Origin: Pseudomonadota bacterium | GTDB taxonomy: Bacteria; Pseudomonadota; Gammaproteobacteria; Burkholderiales; Burkholderiaceae_B | DNA: 5,857 nt | NCBI GenBank assembly: GCA_023432075.1 | Contig: JAEYVD010000161.1 | Span: 1-5,857, forward strand | Reading direction: 5' to 3' | Part shown: in pieces, positions 1 through 5,808 of the stretch | How positions within the stretch are numbered: position 1 is the stretch's first letter | How the letters are laid out: each line of letters begins with the position of its first letter | Translations under genes and position numbers: made by a program | Notes under the pieces: generated by a model | The model's database searches: none | The model's input: only the letters and a program-made list of their open reading frames with translations | Told to the model about the DNA's origin: nothing

Positions 1-348
1 TCCGCGCGCCGCGCCTGGACGGCCACGGGCGGCCTGGCCGCCGCCCGCGACGTGGTGCCGTCGCGCCGCGCCGCCATGCTGGGCGCGCTGGGCTTTTCGC
101 TGCTCAATCCGCATTTCTGGCTGGACAAGGAGGTGGTGGGCTCGCTGGCGCACGGCTTCGAAGACGCCCGCATGGCATTCGCGGCCGGCGCCTTCACGGC
201 CAGCCTGCTGTGGCTCGCCGTGCTGGGCATCGGGTCGCGCCTTTTCGCCCCGTTCTTTGCCAGCGCGACGGCCTGGCGGGTCCTGGACGGCGTCATCGCC
301 GTGGTCATGGCCGGGTTGGCGGTCAGCCTGGCGGCCAAGGGCGTCTGA
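1..348 (+). CDS. LysE/ArgO-family amino-acid exporter, 3' part only
   Basis: This is the C-terminal 115 codons of an inner-membrane exporter of the LysE/ArgO type; family members are about 200 residues, so roughly the first half lies left of the window. The reading frame is open from base 1 and ends at TGA 346-348. The visible part has the family hallmark LLNPHFWLD (compare NPH-YLD in arginine exporters), then a hydrophobic helix around FAAGAFTASLLWLAVLGIG, then an AWRVLDG stretch leading into the last helix (VIAVVMAGLAVSLAA). Known family members export basic or other amino acids by proton-driven transport; which one is exported here cannot be told. No terminator hairpin is visible after the stop. 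A LysR-type regulator follows 75 bases downstream on the same strand, and exporters of this family are often controlled by such regulators, but a link here is only inference. The family call is firm and the substrate is unknown. Confidence 0.88.
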   Translation, partial: SARRAWTATGGLAAARDVVPSRRAAMLGALGFSLLNPHFWLDKEVVGSLAHGFEDARMAFAAGAFTASLLWLAVLGIGSRLFAPFFASATAWRVLDGVIAVVMAGLAVSLAAKGV

Positions 349-374
349 GGCTCGCAGGCCAGCACTTTTATAAT
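345..374 (+). promoter_or_regulatory. Putative sigma-70 promoter of the LysR-type gene
   Basis: A perfect TATAAT hexamer lies at 369-374 in a GC-rich background, inside the short gap before the regulator gene. The best -35 match is weak: CTGAGG at 345-350 shares three of six bases with TTGACA, with an 18-base spacer, and overlaps the exporter stop codon. A start about 7 bases after the hexamer would give a leader of about 43 bases to the ATG at 424. The -10 call is good; the -35 is uncertain, so the promoter may need an activator. Confidence 0.55.
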
Positions 375-423
375 CGTCGCCTCACCACTTTTTGTCGGGC
401 GCAGGCCGGCCCGCCATCGGTCT

Positions 424-1365
424 ATGCGCGGACCTTCCCCTTCCAAAGACGTGCGCCTGCCGCCGCTTGCCGCCATCCAGGCATTTGAAGCCGCTGCGCG
501 GCTGGGTTCTTTCGAGCGTGCCAGCGAAGAACTCTTTGTCACCGCCAGCGCCATCGGCAAGCGCATCGCCTCGCTTGAGACCCTGCTGGACGTCACCCTC
601 TTCATCCGCAGCAGCCGCGGCGCAACCTTGAGCGCGGCCGGACGCGAGTATCTGGAACAGGTTCGCACGGCGCTCGACCTGCTGTCGGACGCCTCGCTGC
701 ATAAGCGCAACGAACCCAAGCTGGAAACGCTGCGCGTGGTGTCCACGCCCACGTTCGCCCGGCAGGTGCTGATCCCCGCCTTGCCCGGCTTCACCGCCGC
801 GCATCCCGATGTCGAACTGGAAATCATGCTGTCCATTCCCTATCTGGACATCATGCCGCCCAACGCCGACGTCTGGATCCGCTTTGGCAGCGGCAAGTAT
901 CCTGGCCTGCATGCGCATCCGCTCACGCACGATCCGGTGTTTGCGGTGTGCTCACCTGGCTACCAGGCGGCGCGCGGCCCATTCCTGCGGCCCGCGGACC
1001 TGGCGCGCGCCGACCTGCTGCGTTGCCCAATGGAGCCTTGGCGTCCGTGGCTGGCGGCCGCCGGCCTGGACTGGCCGGAGCCGTCGCGCGGCGTGTGGCT
1101 GGTGGACCTGGGCATGATGCTCGCCGCCGCGCGCGCCGGCCAGGGCGTGGCGCTGACGCGCCGAACGCTTGCTGCCGAGTGGTTGGACGAAGGCAAGCTG
1201 GTCCACTTGCTGAACGTGGAAATTCCGGGCGAGTCGCAGTACTACCTGTGCACCGAAACCACACGCGCACCGGGCGGCGCGGCCCAGGCGTTTTCCCTAT
1301 GGCTCACCGAGGTCTGCCAGCGCGCGGCCCAATGGCCACGCGGGCCTGAGGCCAGTCAGGAATAA
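424..1365 (+). CDS. LysR-type transcriptional regulator, GcvA-like
   Basis: This 313-residue protein has the usual LysR-family length and layout. Residues about 13-72 form the winged helix-turn-helix (LPPLAAIQAFEAAARLGSF, then the recognition region LFVTASAIGKRIASLE and the wing through RGATLSAAGREYL). A linker helix follows to about residue 95, and residues about 100-298 form the periplasmic-binding-like effector domain. The stretch ADVWIRFGSGKYPGL (148-162) and the GVALTRRTLAAEWLDEGKLV region (241-260) are typical of the GcvA/AmpR-like branch. ATG 424 is the first possible start after an in-frame stop; it has no clear Shine-Dalgarno sequence. GTG at 451 is an alternative that would remove nine residues ahead of the DNA-binding domain. 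The gene is co-oriented with the exporter upstream and the ABC importer operon downstream, rather than divergent as is common for this family, so its target is ambiguous: itself, the exporter, the importer, or a distant gene. Effector unknown. Confidence 0.93.
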   Translation: MRGPSPSKDVRLPPLAAIQAFEAAARLGSFERASEELFVTASAIGKRIASLETLLDVTLFIRSSRGATLSAAGREYLEQVRTALDLLSDASLHKRNEPKLETLRVVSTPTFARQVLIPALPGFTAAHPDVELEIMLSIPYLDIMPPNADVWIRFGSGKYPGLHAHPLTHDPVFAVCSPGYQAARGPFLRPADLARADLLRCPMEPWRPWLAAAGLDWPEPSRGVWLVDLGMMLAAARAGQGVALTRRTLAAEWLDEGKLVHLLNVEIPGESQYYLCTETTRAPGGAAQAFSLWLTEVCQRAAQWPRGPEASQE

Positions 1366-1379
1366 ATTTCCACTCGATG

Positions 1380-1396
1380 GCGGAATGATTTTCCGC
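1380..1396. repeat. Short inverted repeat after the LysR-type gene
   Basis: GCGGAA (1380-1385) and TTCCGC (1391-1396) are exact reverse complements around a five-base TGATT loop. The stem is only six pairs. It sits 14 bases after the regulator stop and immediately before a longer hairpin. It could be part of a termination region or a protein-binding site. Confidence 0.4.
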
Positions 1397-1401
1397 ACGA
1401 C

Positions 1402-1428
1402 GCCGCATCCTGATCGCTAGGATGCGGC
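1402..1428. terminator. Hairpin, possible terminator of the LysR-type gene (no U-tract)
   Basis: GCCGCATCCT (1402-1411) pairs perfectly with AGGATGCGGC (1419-1428): ten base pairs around a seven-base loop. It starts 36 bases after the regulator stop codon. No run of T follows on the + strand, so it is not a standard Rho-independent terminator; it may stop transcription inefficiently, protect the mRNA 3' end, or act as a palindromic operator for the downstream operon. Confidence 0.45.
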
Positions 1429-1676
1429 CAGCACGTCTGCGCGCGCCCGGCTCACCGGACCGGCTGACGGCCCGCCAACAGTCACGGGACGTTCAGCAAG
1501 CTGAAAGGAACCTTGCAGCCGCACTAGGTATTTACGCGGAAAAGCACCGCCGGGTCAGATTCGCGTAAGCGATTAAGCAGACAGTCACCACACGCAACAA
1601 AGGAGCGCGCCAACAAAACATCCCACGCCGACTGGCGCCGGCACACGGCTTTCCACGCAGTTCACCCAATTACAAC

Positions 1677-1680
1677 GGAG
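1677..1680 (+). promoter_or_regulatory. Ribosome-binding site of the binding-protein gene
   Basis: GGAG is followed by six bases and then ATG 1687. This good Shine-Dalgarno match fixes the start and fits a highly translated periplasmic protein. Confidence 0.8.
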
Positions 1681-1686
1681 ACATCC

Positions 1687-2850
1687 ATGGATTTTCGTTT
1701 GAAGCTGCTTGCAGGAACCCTTGCATTTGCCGTATCGGCCGCGTCTTACGCCGCCGACCCCATCAAGATCGGCGTGGCCGGCCCCTACACCGGCGGCTCG
1801 TCCTCCATGGGCGTCAGCATGCGCGACGGCGTGCGCCTGGCCATCGAAGAGATCAACAAGAACGGCGGCGTGCTCGGCCGCCAGCTCGTCGCCGTCGAAC
1901 GCGATGACGAAGCCAAGAACGAGCGCGGCGTGCAGATCGCGCAGGAGCTGATCAACAAGGAACAGGTGACCGCCACCGTCGGCTACATCAACACGGGCGT
2001 GGCGCTGGCCTCCCAGCGCTTCTACCAGGACGCCAAGATTCCGGTGTTCAACAACGTGGCCACCGGCAGCGTGATCACGCATCAGTTCAAGGCGCCGGAA
2101 TACCCCGACAACTACGTGTTCCGCAACGCGGCTCACGACAGTATCCAGGCCCCGATGATCGTCGAAGAAGCGATCACGCGCCGCGGCTTCAAGAAAGTGG
2201 CGATCCTGGCCGACTCCACCAACTACGGTCAGCTTGGCCGCGAGGATCTGGAGAAAGCGCTGGACGCCAAGGGCATCAAGCCCGTGGCCGTCGAAAAGTT
2301 CAACATCAAGGACGTCGACATGACGGCCCAGCTGCTCAAGGCCAAGGCCGCGGGCGCCGAAGCCGTGCTGACCTACGGCATCGGCCCCGAGCTGGCGCAG
2401 ATCGCCAACGGCATGACCAAGCTGGGCTGGAAGGTGCCGATCATCGGCAGCTGGACGCTGTCGATGGCCAACTACATCGATAACTCCGGCGCCAATGGCG
2501 AAGGCGCGCGCATGCCGCAGACCTTCATCCAGGACCCGGACACGCCCAAGCGCAAGGCGTTCATCGACGCCTACCTGGCCAAGTTCAAGCCCAAGAACAA
2601 CCGCATCGACTCGCCGGTGTCGGCCGCGCAGGGCTATGACTCGATCTTCCTGCTGGCAGCCGCCATCAAGCAGGCGAACTCCACCGACGGTCCCAAGGTG
2701 CGCGAAGCGCTTGAAAACCTGCAGACCCCGGTCGAGGGCGTGGTGATGACCTACAACAAGCCCTTCTCGCACGACAACCACGACGCGATCACCGCCAAGG
2801 AAGTGGTCATCGGCGAGGTCAAGGGCGGCCGGGTCGTCAAGGCCAACTAA
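1687..2850 (+). CDS. livK: Periplasmic substrate-binding protein of a LIV-I/HAAT-type ABC importer
   Basis: This 387-residue protein captures substrate in the periplasm and delivers it to the downstream permease. An N-terminal Sec signal peptide is clear: basic residues (R4, K6), a hydrophobic core (about 7-19), and a likely signal peptidase I site after SYA at residue 22, leaving a mature protein of about 365 residues that starts ADPIKIGV. The fold is the type I periplasmic-binding family (Peripla_BP_6): GPYTGG (32-37), the AIEEINKNGGVLGRQL stretch (52-67), DDEAKNE (73-79), and the pocket loops VGYINTG (98-104) and FNNVATG (121-127). In canonical leucine-binding proteins a Glu in a GPEG loop holds the substrate amine. 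The equivalent loop here appears to read IGSWTLS (253-259) without that Glu, so the ligand may not be a branched-chain amino acid. The ATG has a good ribosome-binding site. A structured 141-base gap separates it from the permease gene. The family is firm; the gene symbol is by family and position only. Confidence 0.9.
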   Translation: MDFRLKLLAGTLAFAVSAASYAADPIKIGVAGPYTGGSSSMGVSMRDGVRLAIEEINKNGGVLGRQLVAVERDDEAKNERGVQIAQELINKEQVTATVGYINTGVALASQRFYQDAKIPVFNNVATGSVITHQFKAPEYPDNYVFRNAAHDSIQAPMIVEEAITRRGFKKVAILADSTNYGQLGREDLEKALDAKGIKPVAVEKFNIKDVDMTAQLLKAKAAGAEAVLTYGIGPELAQIANGMTKLGWKVPIIGSWTLSMANYIDNSGANGEGARMPQTFIQDPDTPKRKAFIDAYLAKFKPKNNRIDSPVSAAQGYDSIFLLAAAIKQANSTDGPKVREALENLQTPVEGVVMTYNKPFSHDNHDAITAKEVVIGEVKGGRVVKAN

Positions 2851-2866
2851 TCCCGACAAGCAGGAA

Positions 2867-2890
2867 GGCGGCGGCTGCCCGGCCGCCGCC
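2867..2890 (+). repeat. GC-rich hairpin 1 in the livK-livH gap
   Basis: GGCGGCGGC (2867-2875) pairs perfectly with GCCGCCGCC (2882-2890) around a six-base loop TGCCCG. It begins 17 bases after the binding-protein stop codon. All nine pairs are G-C, so it should be very stable in RNA. Confidence 0.65.
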
Positions 2891-2892
2891 GC

Positions 2893-2917
2893 CCGCGCCC
2901 TGAAGCTTAGGGCGCGG
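2893..2917 (+). repeat. Hairpin 2 in the livK-livH gap
   Basis: CCGCGCCCT (2893-2901) pairs with AGGGCGCGG (2909-2917), nine pairs around a GAAGCTT loop. It follows hairpin 1 after two bases. There is no T-run after it, so it is more likely an mRNA-processing or stabilising element than a full terminator. Confidence 0.6.
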
Positions 2918-2991
2918 AGCATGCAGCCGCCTGAAAACAGCGTTCTGCCCAAGGGGGTTGGGACGGAACACAGCGCCTCAAGACACACACC

Positions 2992-3864
2992 ATGATTCTT
3001 CTACAGCTCATCTATAGCGGTATCGCGCTAGGCATGATCTACGCGGTCATTGCCTTTGGCTACCAGCTCACCTTCGCCACGTCCGGCACCCTGAACTTCG
3101 GCCAGGGCGAAGCCCTGATGCTGGGTGCGCTCGTCGGTCTGACCCTTGTCGGACTGGGCGTGAACTACTGGGTCATGATTCCCATCGTCTGCATCTTCGG
3201 CTTCGCGCAGGGCGCGCTGGTCGAGCGCGTGGGCGTGCGGCCCGCCATCAAGACGCGATCCGAATTCGGCTGGATCATGGCCACCATTGCGCTGGGCATC
3301 ATCTTCAAGAACGTGGCCGAGAACATCTGGGGCCGTGACGACCTGCGCTTTCCCTCGCCGCTGCCCGAGGCGCCCATCCAGGTGCTGGGCGCGAACGTGC
3401 TGCCGATGGAACTGCTGGTGGTGTTTGGCGCGCTGGGCATGATGATCCTGGTGGAGATCTTCAACCGCAAGTCGATCTACGGCAAGGCCTTCGTCGCCAC
3501 GTCCAACGACCGCGACGCGGCCGGCCTGATGGGCATCAACACGGGCATGGTCATCACGTTCTCGTATGCGCTGTCGTCGCTGACCGCCGCGTTCGCCGGC
3601 GTGCTGGTCGCGCCCCTGACGCTGACCGGCGCCACGATGGGCGCAGTCCTCGGCCTGAAGGCATTTGCGGTTGCGATCATTGGCGGCCTGTCCAGCGGGA
3701 TGGGCGTCGTGGTGGGCGGGCTGATCCTGGGGATCGCCGAGACGACCACCGGTTTCTATCTATCAACGGGATACAAAGACGTGCCGGGATTGGTATTGCT
3801 GTTGCTCGTTCTGACCTTCAAGCCCGCCGGCCTGTTCGGCAAGACCGCGATCAAGAAGGTGTAA
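2992..3864 (+). CDS. livH: LivH-type inner-membrane permease of the ABC importer
   Basis: This 290-residue, highly hydrophobic protein is one of the two channel subunits of a branched-chain amino-acid-type ABC importer (BPD_transp_2 family); the length is normal for LivH. It begins directly in the family pattern (LIYSGIALGMIYAVIAFGYQL, with key residues G10, G14, Y17 and A21), followed by the conserved TLNFGQGEALMLG (33-45). The cytoplasmic coupling loop that contacts the ATPase lies at about 164-204 (GKAFVATSNDRDAAGLMGIN onwards). The late conserved segment GLKAFAVAIIGGLSSGMG is at 221-238, and the C-terminal PAGLFG (278-283) is typical. The ATG has no Shine-Dalgarno sequence: the bases just before it read as a CA repeat, and the nearest purine-rich stretch (GGACGGA, 2961-2967) ends 24 bases upstream. 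No in-frame alternative start exists upstream before a stop at 2932. The fusion gene begins three bases after its stop, so the two are probably translationally coupled. Substrate is undetermined. Confidence 0.93.
   Translation: MILLQLIYSGIALGMIYAVIAFGYQLTFATSGTLNFGQGEALMLGALVGLTLVGLGVNYWVMIPIVCIFGFAQGALVERVGVRPAIKTRSEFGWIMATIALGIIFKNVAENIWGRDDLRFPSPLPEAPIQVLGANVLPMELLVVFGALGMMILVEIFNRKSIYGKAFVATSNDRDAAGLMGINTGMVITFSYALSSLTAAFAGVLVAPLTLTGATMGAVLGLKAFAVAIIGGLSSGMGVVVGGLILGIAETTTGFYLSTGYKDVPGLVLLLLVLTFKPAGLFGKTAIKKV
3856..3860 (+). promoter_or_regulatory. Ribosome-binding site of the fusion gene, inside the end of livH
   Basis: AAGGT at 3856-3860 lies seven bases before ATG 3868 and overlaps the last codons of the permease gene. 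With only three bases between stop and start, this supports translational coupling of the two membrane subunits. Confidence 0.6.
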
Positions 3865-3867
3865 GCG

Positions 3868-5790
3868 ATGAAACCCCTGCACCTTCTCCTATCCATCGTG
3901 GCCGTGGCCTGCCTGGCTGCCGTGCCGCTGGGCGTGACCAACACGTATTACCTGCACCTGATTGAAACCATCATGATCTATTCGATCCTGCTGTTCGGGC
4001 TCGATATCGTGGTGGGATACACCGGCCAGGTGTCGCTAGGCCACGCGGGCCTGTTCGGCATCGGCTCGTATGTGGCCGGCGTGCTGGTCTTTCATCTGCA
4101 GATTCCGATCTGGCTGACGCTACCCGCCGCGATCCTCATCGCCGCCGCTTTCGGCGCGGTGCTGGCCCTGCCGGCGCTGCGCGTCACGGGCCCCTACCTG
4201 GCGATGGTGACGCTGGCATTCGGCACGATCATCCAGATCCTGATCAACGAAATGACCTTCCTGACCGAAGGCCCGCTCGGCATCAAGATTTCCAAGCCGT
4301 CCATCGCGGGGCACGTGCTGACCAAGGCCGAATATTTCTGGCTGGTCGCCGCGCTGCTGGTGATCTCACTGATCGTGGTGCACCGGATCCTGAAGTCGCA
4401 CCTGGGCCGCTCGTTCGAAGCCTTGCGCGACAGCCCGATCGCCTCGGACTGCATGGGCGTGTCGGTGTACCGACACAAGGTGATCGCGTTCGTCATCAGC
4501 GCCGGTTTTGCCGGCCTGGCGGGCGCGCTGTATTCGTATTCGGAACAGTACATCTCGCCCAACACGTACAACTTCGAACTCACGATCCTGTTCCTGCTGG
4601 CCATCATCATGGGCGGACGCAAGAGCCGCACCGGCGCGCTGCTGGGCGCGTCGATCATCGTGCTGCTGCCCAAGATGCTGGACGACATCGGCACGTTCCG
4701 CCTGATCGCGCTGGCGGTGGCGATCCTGGTGACGGTAGGCAGCGCCGTGGCCATCTCGAAGGGCCGCACCGAGCCGCGCAAGGTGGCGGTGCCGGTGGTC
4801 GGCACGATCGTGCTGGCTGTCTTCTCGTACTGGCTGGAGGCCGTGACCGACTGGCGCCTGACCATCTTCGGCGCCATGATCCTGTTCGTCGTGTACTACC
4901 TGCCCGACGGCATCGTGGGCTTCGTGCGCAACCTGTTCTTCTCCACGCGCCGCGCTGCGCTGACGGTGAAGAAGGACCTGGTAAAGGGACAGGACGCTGT
5001 GCCCGACGCGGTGGCCGGCAAGGGCGAGACGCTGCTGGCGGCCAAGAGCGTGCTGATGCAGTTTGGCGGCCTGAAGGCGCTGAACCAGGTGGACCTGACC
5101 GTCAAGCGCGGCACGATCCACGGGCTGATCGGACCGAACGGTTCCGGCAAGAGCACGATGATGAACGTGCTGACCGGCATCTACGTGCCCACGGCCGGCG
5201 CGGTGGAATTCTCGGGCAAGTCGCTTGTCGGCCTGCCCCCCGCCCACATCGCCGAAGCCGGCATCGCCCGCACGTTCCAGAACGTGCAGCTCTTTGGCGA
5301 GATGACCGCGCTGGAGAACGTGCTGGTGGGCCTGCACCACACCTTCACGACGGGCCTGGCGGGCATCGCGCTGCGCACGCCCAAATGGAAGACCGAGGAA
5401 CAGGGCGCGCGAGCGCGGGCCATGGCGCTGCTGGAGTTCGTGGGGCTGGAATCGCTGGCCAACGAAGAAGCGCGCAACCTGCCGTACGGCAAGCAACGCC
5501 TGCTTGAGATCGCACGCGCGCTGGCGCTGGATCCGCAACTGCTGCTACTGGACGAACCAGCGGCCGGCCTGACGGCGCCCGACATCGTGGAGCTGCTGGC
5601 CATCATCCGCAAAGTGCGCGATCACGGCATCACGCTGATCCTCATCGAACACCACATGGATGTGGTGATGGGCGTGTGCGACACCGTGTCGGTGCTGGAC
5701 TTCGGACAGAAGATCGCCGAAGGGCTGCCCAATGAAGTGCAAAGCAACGCCAAGGTGATCGAGGCGTATCTGGGCGGCGCGCCCGCCTGA
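3868..5790 (+). CDS. livM-livG: LivM permease - LivG ATPase fusion protein of the ABC importer
   Basis: One unbroken 640-residue frame carries both the second permease and an ATPase. Residues 1 to about 351 are LivM-like: GYTGQVSLGHAGLFGIGSY (50-68), LRVTGPYLAMVTLAFGT (104-120), the coupling loop (about 180-221) with GRSFEALRDSPIASDCMGV, IMGG (247-250), and a C-terminal LPDGIVG (345-351). Residues about 352-386 are a polar linker. Residues about 387-640 are a complete LivG-like ATPase: Walker A GPNGSGKST (422-430, K428), Q-loop Q471 in RTFQN, signature LPYGKQ (538-543) in place of LSGGQ, Walker B LLLLDEP (558-564, catalytic E563) and switch His H595 in IEHHMD. All catalytic residues are present. 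The permease part has about 50 extra residues (about 279-328) before its last helix. Separate proteins are the E. coli arrangement; fused forms are annotated in other proteobacteria. No frameshift or internal start is evident. Fusion of intact domains is certain; the substrate is not. Confidence 0.93.
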   Translation: MKPLHLLLSIVAVACLAAVPLGVTNTYYLHLIETIMIYSILLFGLDIVVGYTGQVSLGHAGLFGIGSYVAGVLVFHLQIPIWLTLPAAILIAAAFGAVLALPALRVTGPYLAMVTLAFGTIIQILINEMTFLTEGPLGIKISKPSIAGHVLTKAEYFWLVAALLVISLIVVHRILKSHLGRSFEALRDSPIASDCMGVSVYRHKVIAFVISAGFAGLAGALYSYSEQYISPNTYNFELTILFLLAIIMGGRKSRTGALLGASIIVLLPKMLDDIGTFRLIALAVAILVTVGSAVAISKGRTEPRKVAVPVVGTIVLAVFSYWLEAVTDWRLTIFGAMILFVVYYLPDGIVGFVRNLFFSTRRAALTVKKDLVKGQDAVPDAVAGKGETLLAAKSVLMQFGGLKALNQVDLTVKRGTIHGLIGPNGSGKSTMMNVLTGIYVPTAGAVEFSGKSLVGLPPAHIAEAGIARTFQNVQLFGEMTALENVLVGLHHTFTTGLAGIALRTPKWKTEEQGARARAMALLEFVGLESLANEEARNLPYGKQRLLEIARALALDPQLLLLDEPAAGLTAPDIVELLAIIRKVRDHGITLILIEHHMDVVMGVCDTVSVLDFGQKIAEGLPNEVQSNAKVIEAYLGGAPA

Positions 5791-5794
5791 CGCC

Positions 5795-5800
5795 AAGGGG
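5795..5800 (+). promoter_or_regulatory. Ribosome-binding site of the livF-like gene
   Basis: AAGGGG is followed by eight bases and then ATG 5809. It supports that start for the gene cut by the window edge. Confidence 0.7.
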
Positions 5801-5808
5801 ACAACAAG

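Larger units (their letters stand above)
1366..1686 (+). other. 321-base non-coding region / leader of the ABC importer operon
   Basis: No supported gene lies here. It holds two inverted repeats close after the regulator stop (1380-1396 and 1402-1428), a spaced 7-base inverted repeat (TTACGCG 1532-1538 with CGCGTAA 1562-1568), an orphan Shine-Dalgarno-like AAAGGAG at 1599-1605 with no nearby start codon, and the true ribosome-binding site at its right end. Base composition is less GC-rich in the right half, which fits a regulatory region. The importer promoter should lie here, but I could not find a hexamer pair good enough to name. Confidence 0.6.
2851..2991 (+). promoter_or_regulatory. Structured 141-base spacer between binding-protein and permease genes
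   Basis: This spacer holds two adjacent GC-rich hairpins (2867-2890 and 2893-2917) and a distal arm, GCAGCCGCC at 2923-2931, that can instead pair with GGCGGCTGC at 2870-2878. None of the stems is followed by a T-run. Hairpins after binding-protein genes in ABC operons are known to protect the upstream mRNA and reduce read-through, and I infer the same role here. Confidence 0.55.

Noticed and set aside
1385..1420. An 11-codon possible leader peptide ending inside the hairpin at 1402-1428
   Set aside because: There is no Shine-Dalgarno sequence before it and no run of regulatory amino-acid codons such as Leu, Ile or Val, so classic attenuation is not supported.
1513..1534. Possible sigma-70 or sigma-54 promoter (TTGCAG with TATTTA)
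   Set aside because: The spacer is only 10 bases for sigma-70, and the GG-to-GC spacing nearby (GGAACCTTGC) is six bases instead of ten for sigma-54.
1422..1568. A 48-codon + strand frame in the leader region (starts MRPARLRAPG)
   Set aside because: Its ATG lies inside the 3' arm of the hairpin, with no ribosome-binding site at usable spacing, and the product is Arg/Ala-rich without recognisable features.
1599..1605. Strong Shine-Dalgarno-like AAAGGAG
   Set aside because: No ATG, GTG or TTG follows within usable distance; the real ribosome-binding site is 72 bases further on.
1585..2988. A 467-codon open frame on the minus strand covering the whole binding-protein gene and both flanks
   Set aside because: The + strand protein here has a signal peptide, family motifs and a ribosome-binding site. 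The minus frame gives a Gly/His/Asp/Val-rich product with no recognisable domain, as expected opposite a gene with strong G/C third positions.
5479..5499. LPYGKQ in place of the LSGGQ signature, as a sign of a dead ATPase
   Set aside because: LivG-type ATPases commonly have a Tyr-Gly variant of this motif, and Walker A, Walker B Glu, Q-loop and switch His are all intact.
4366..5538. A 390-codon open frame on the minus strand within the fusion gene
   Set aside because: It lies entirely opposite well-conserved permease and ATPase motifs, and its product is Arg/Gln/His-rich without any recognisable fold.
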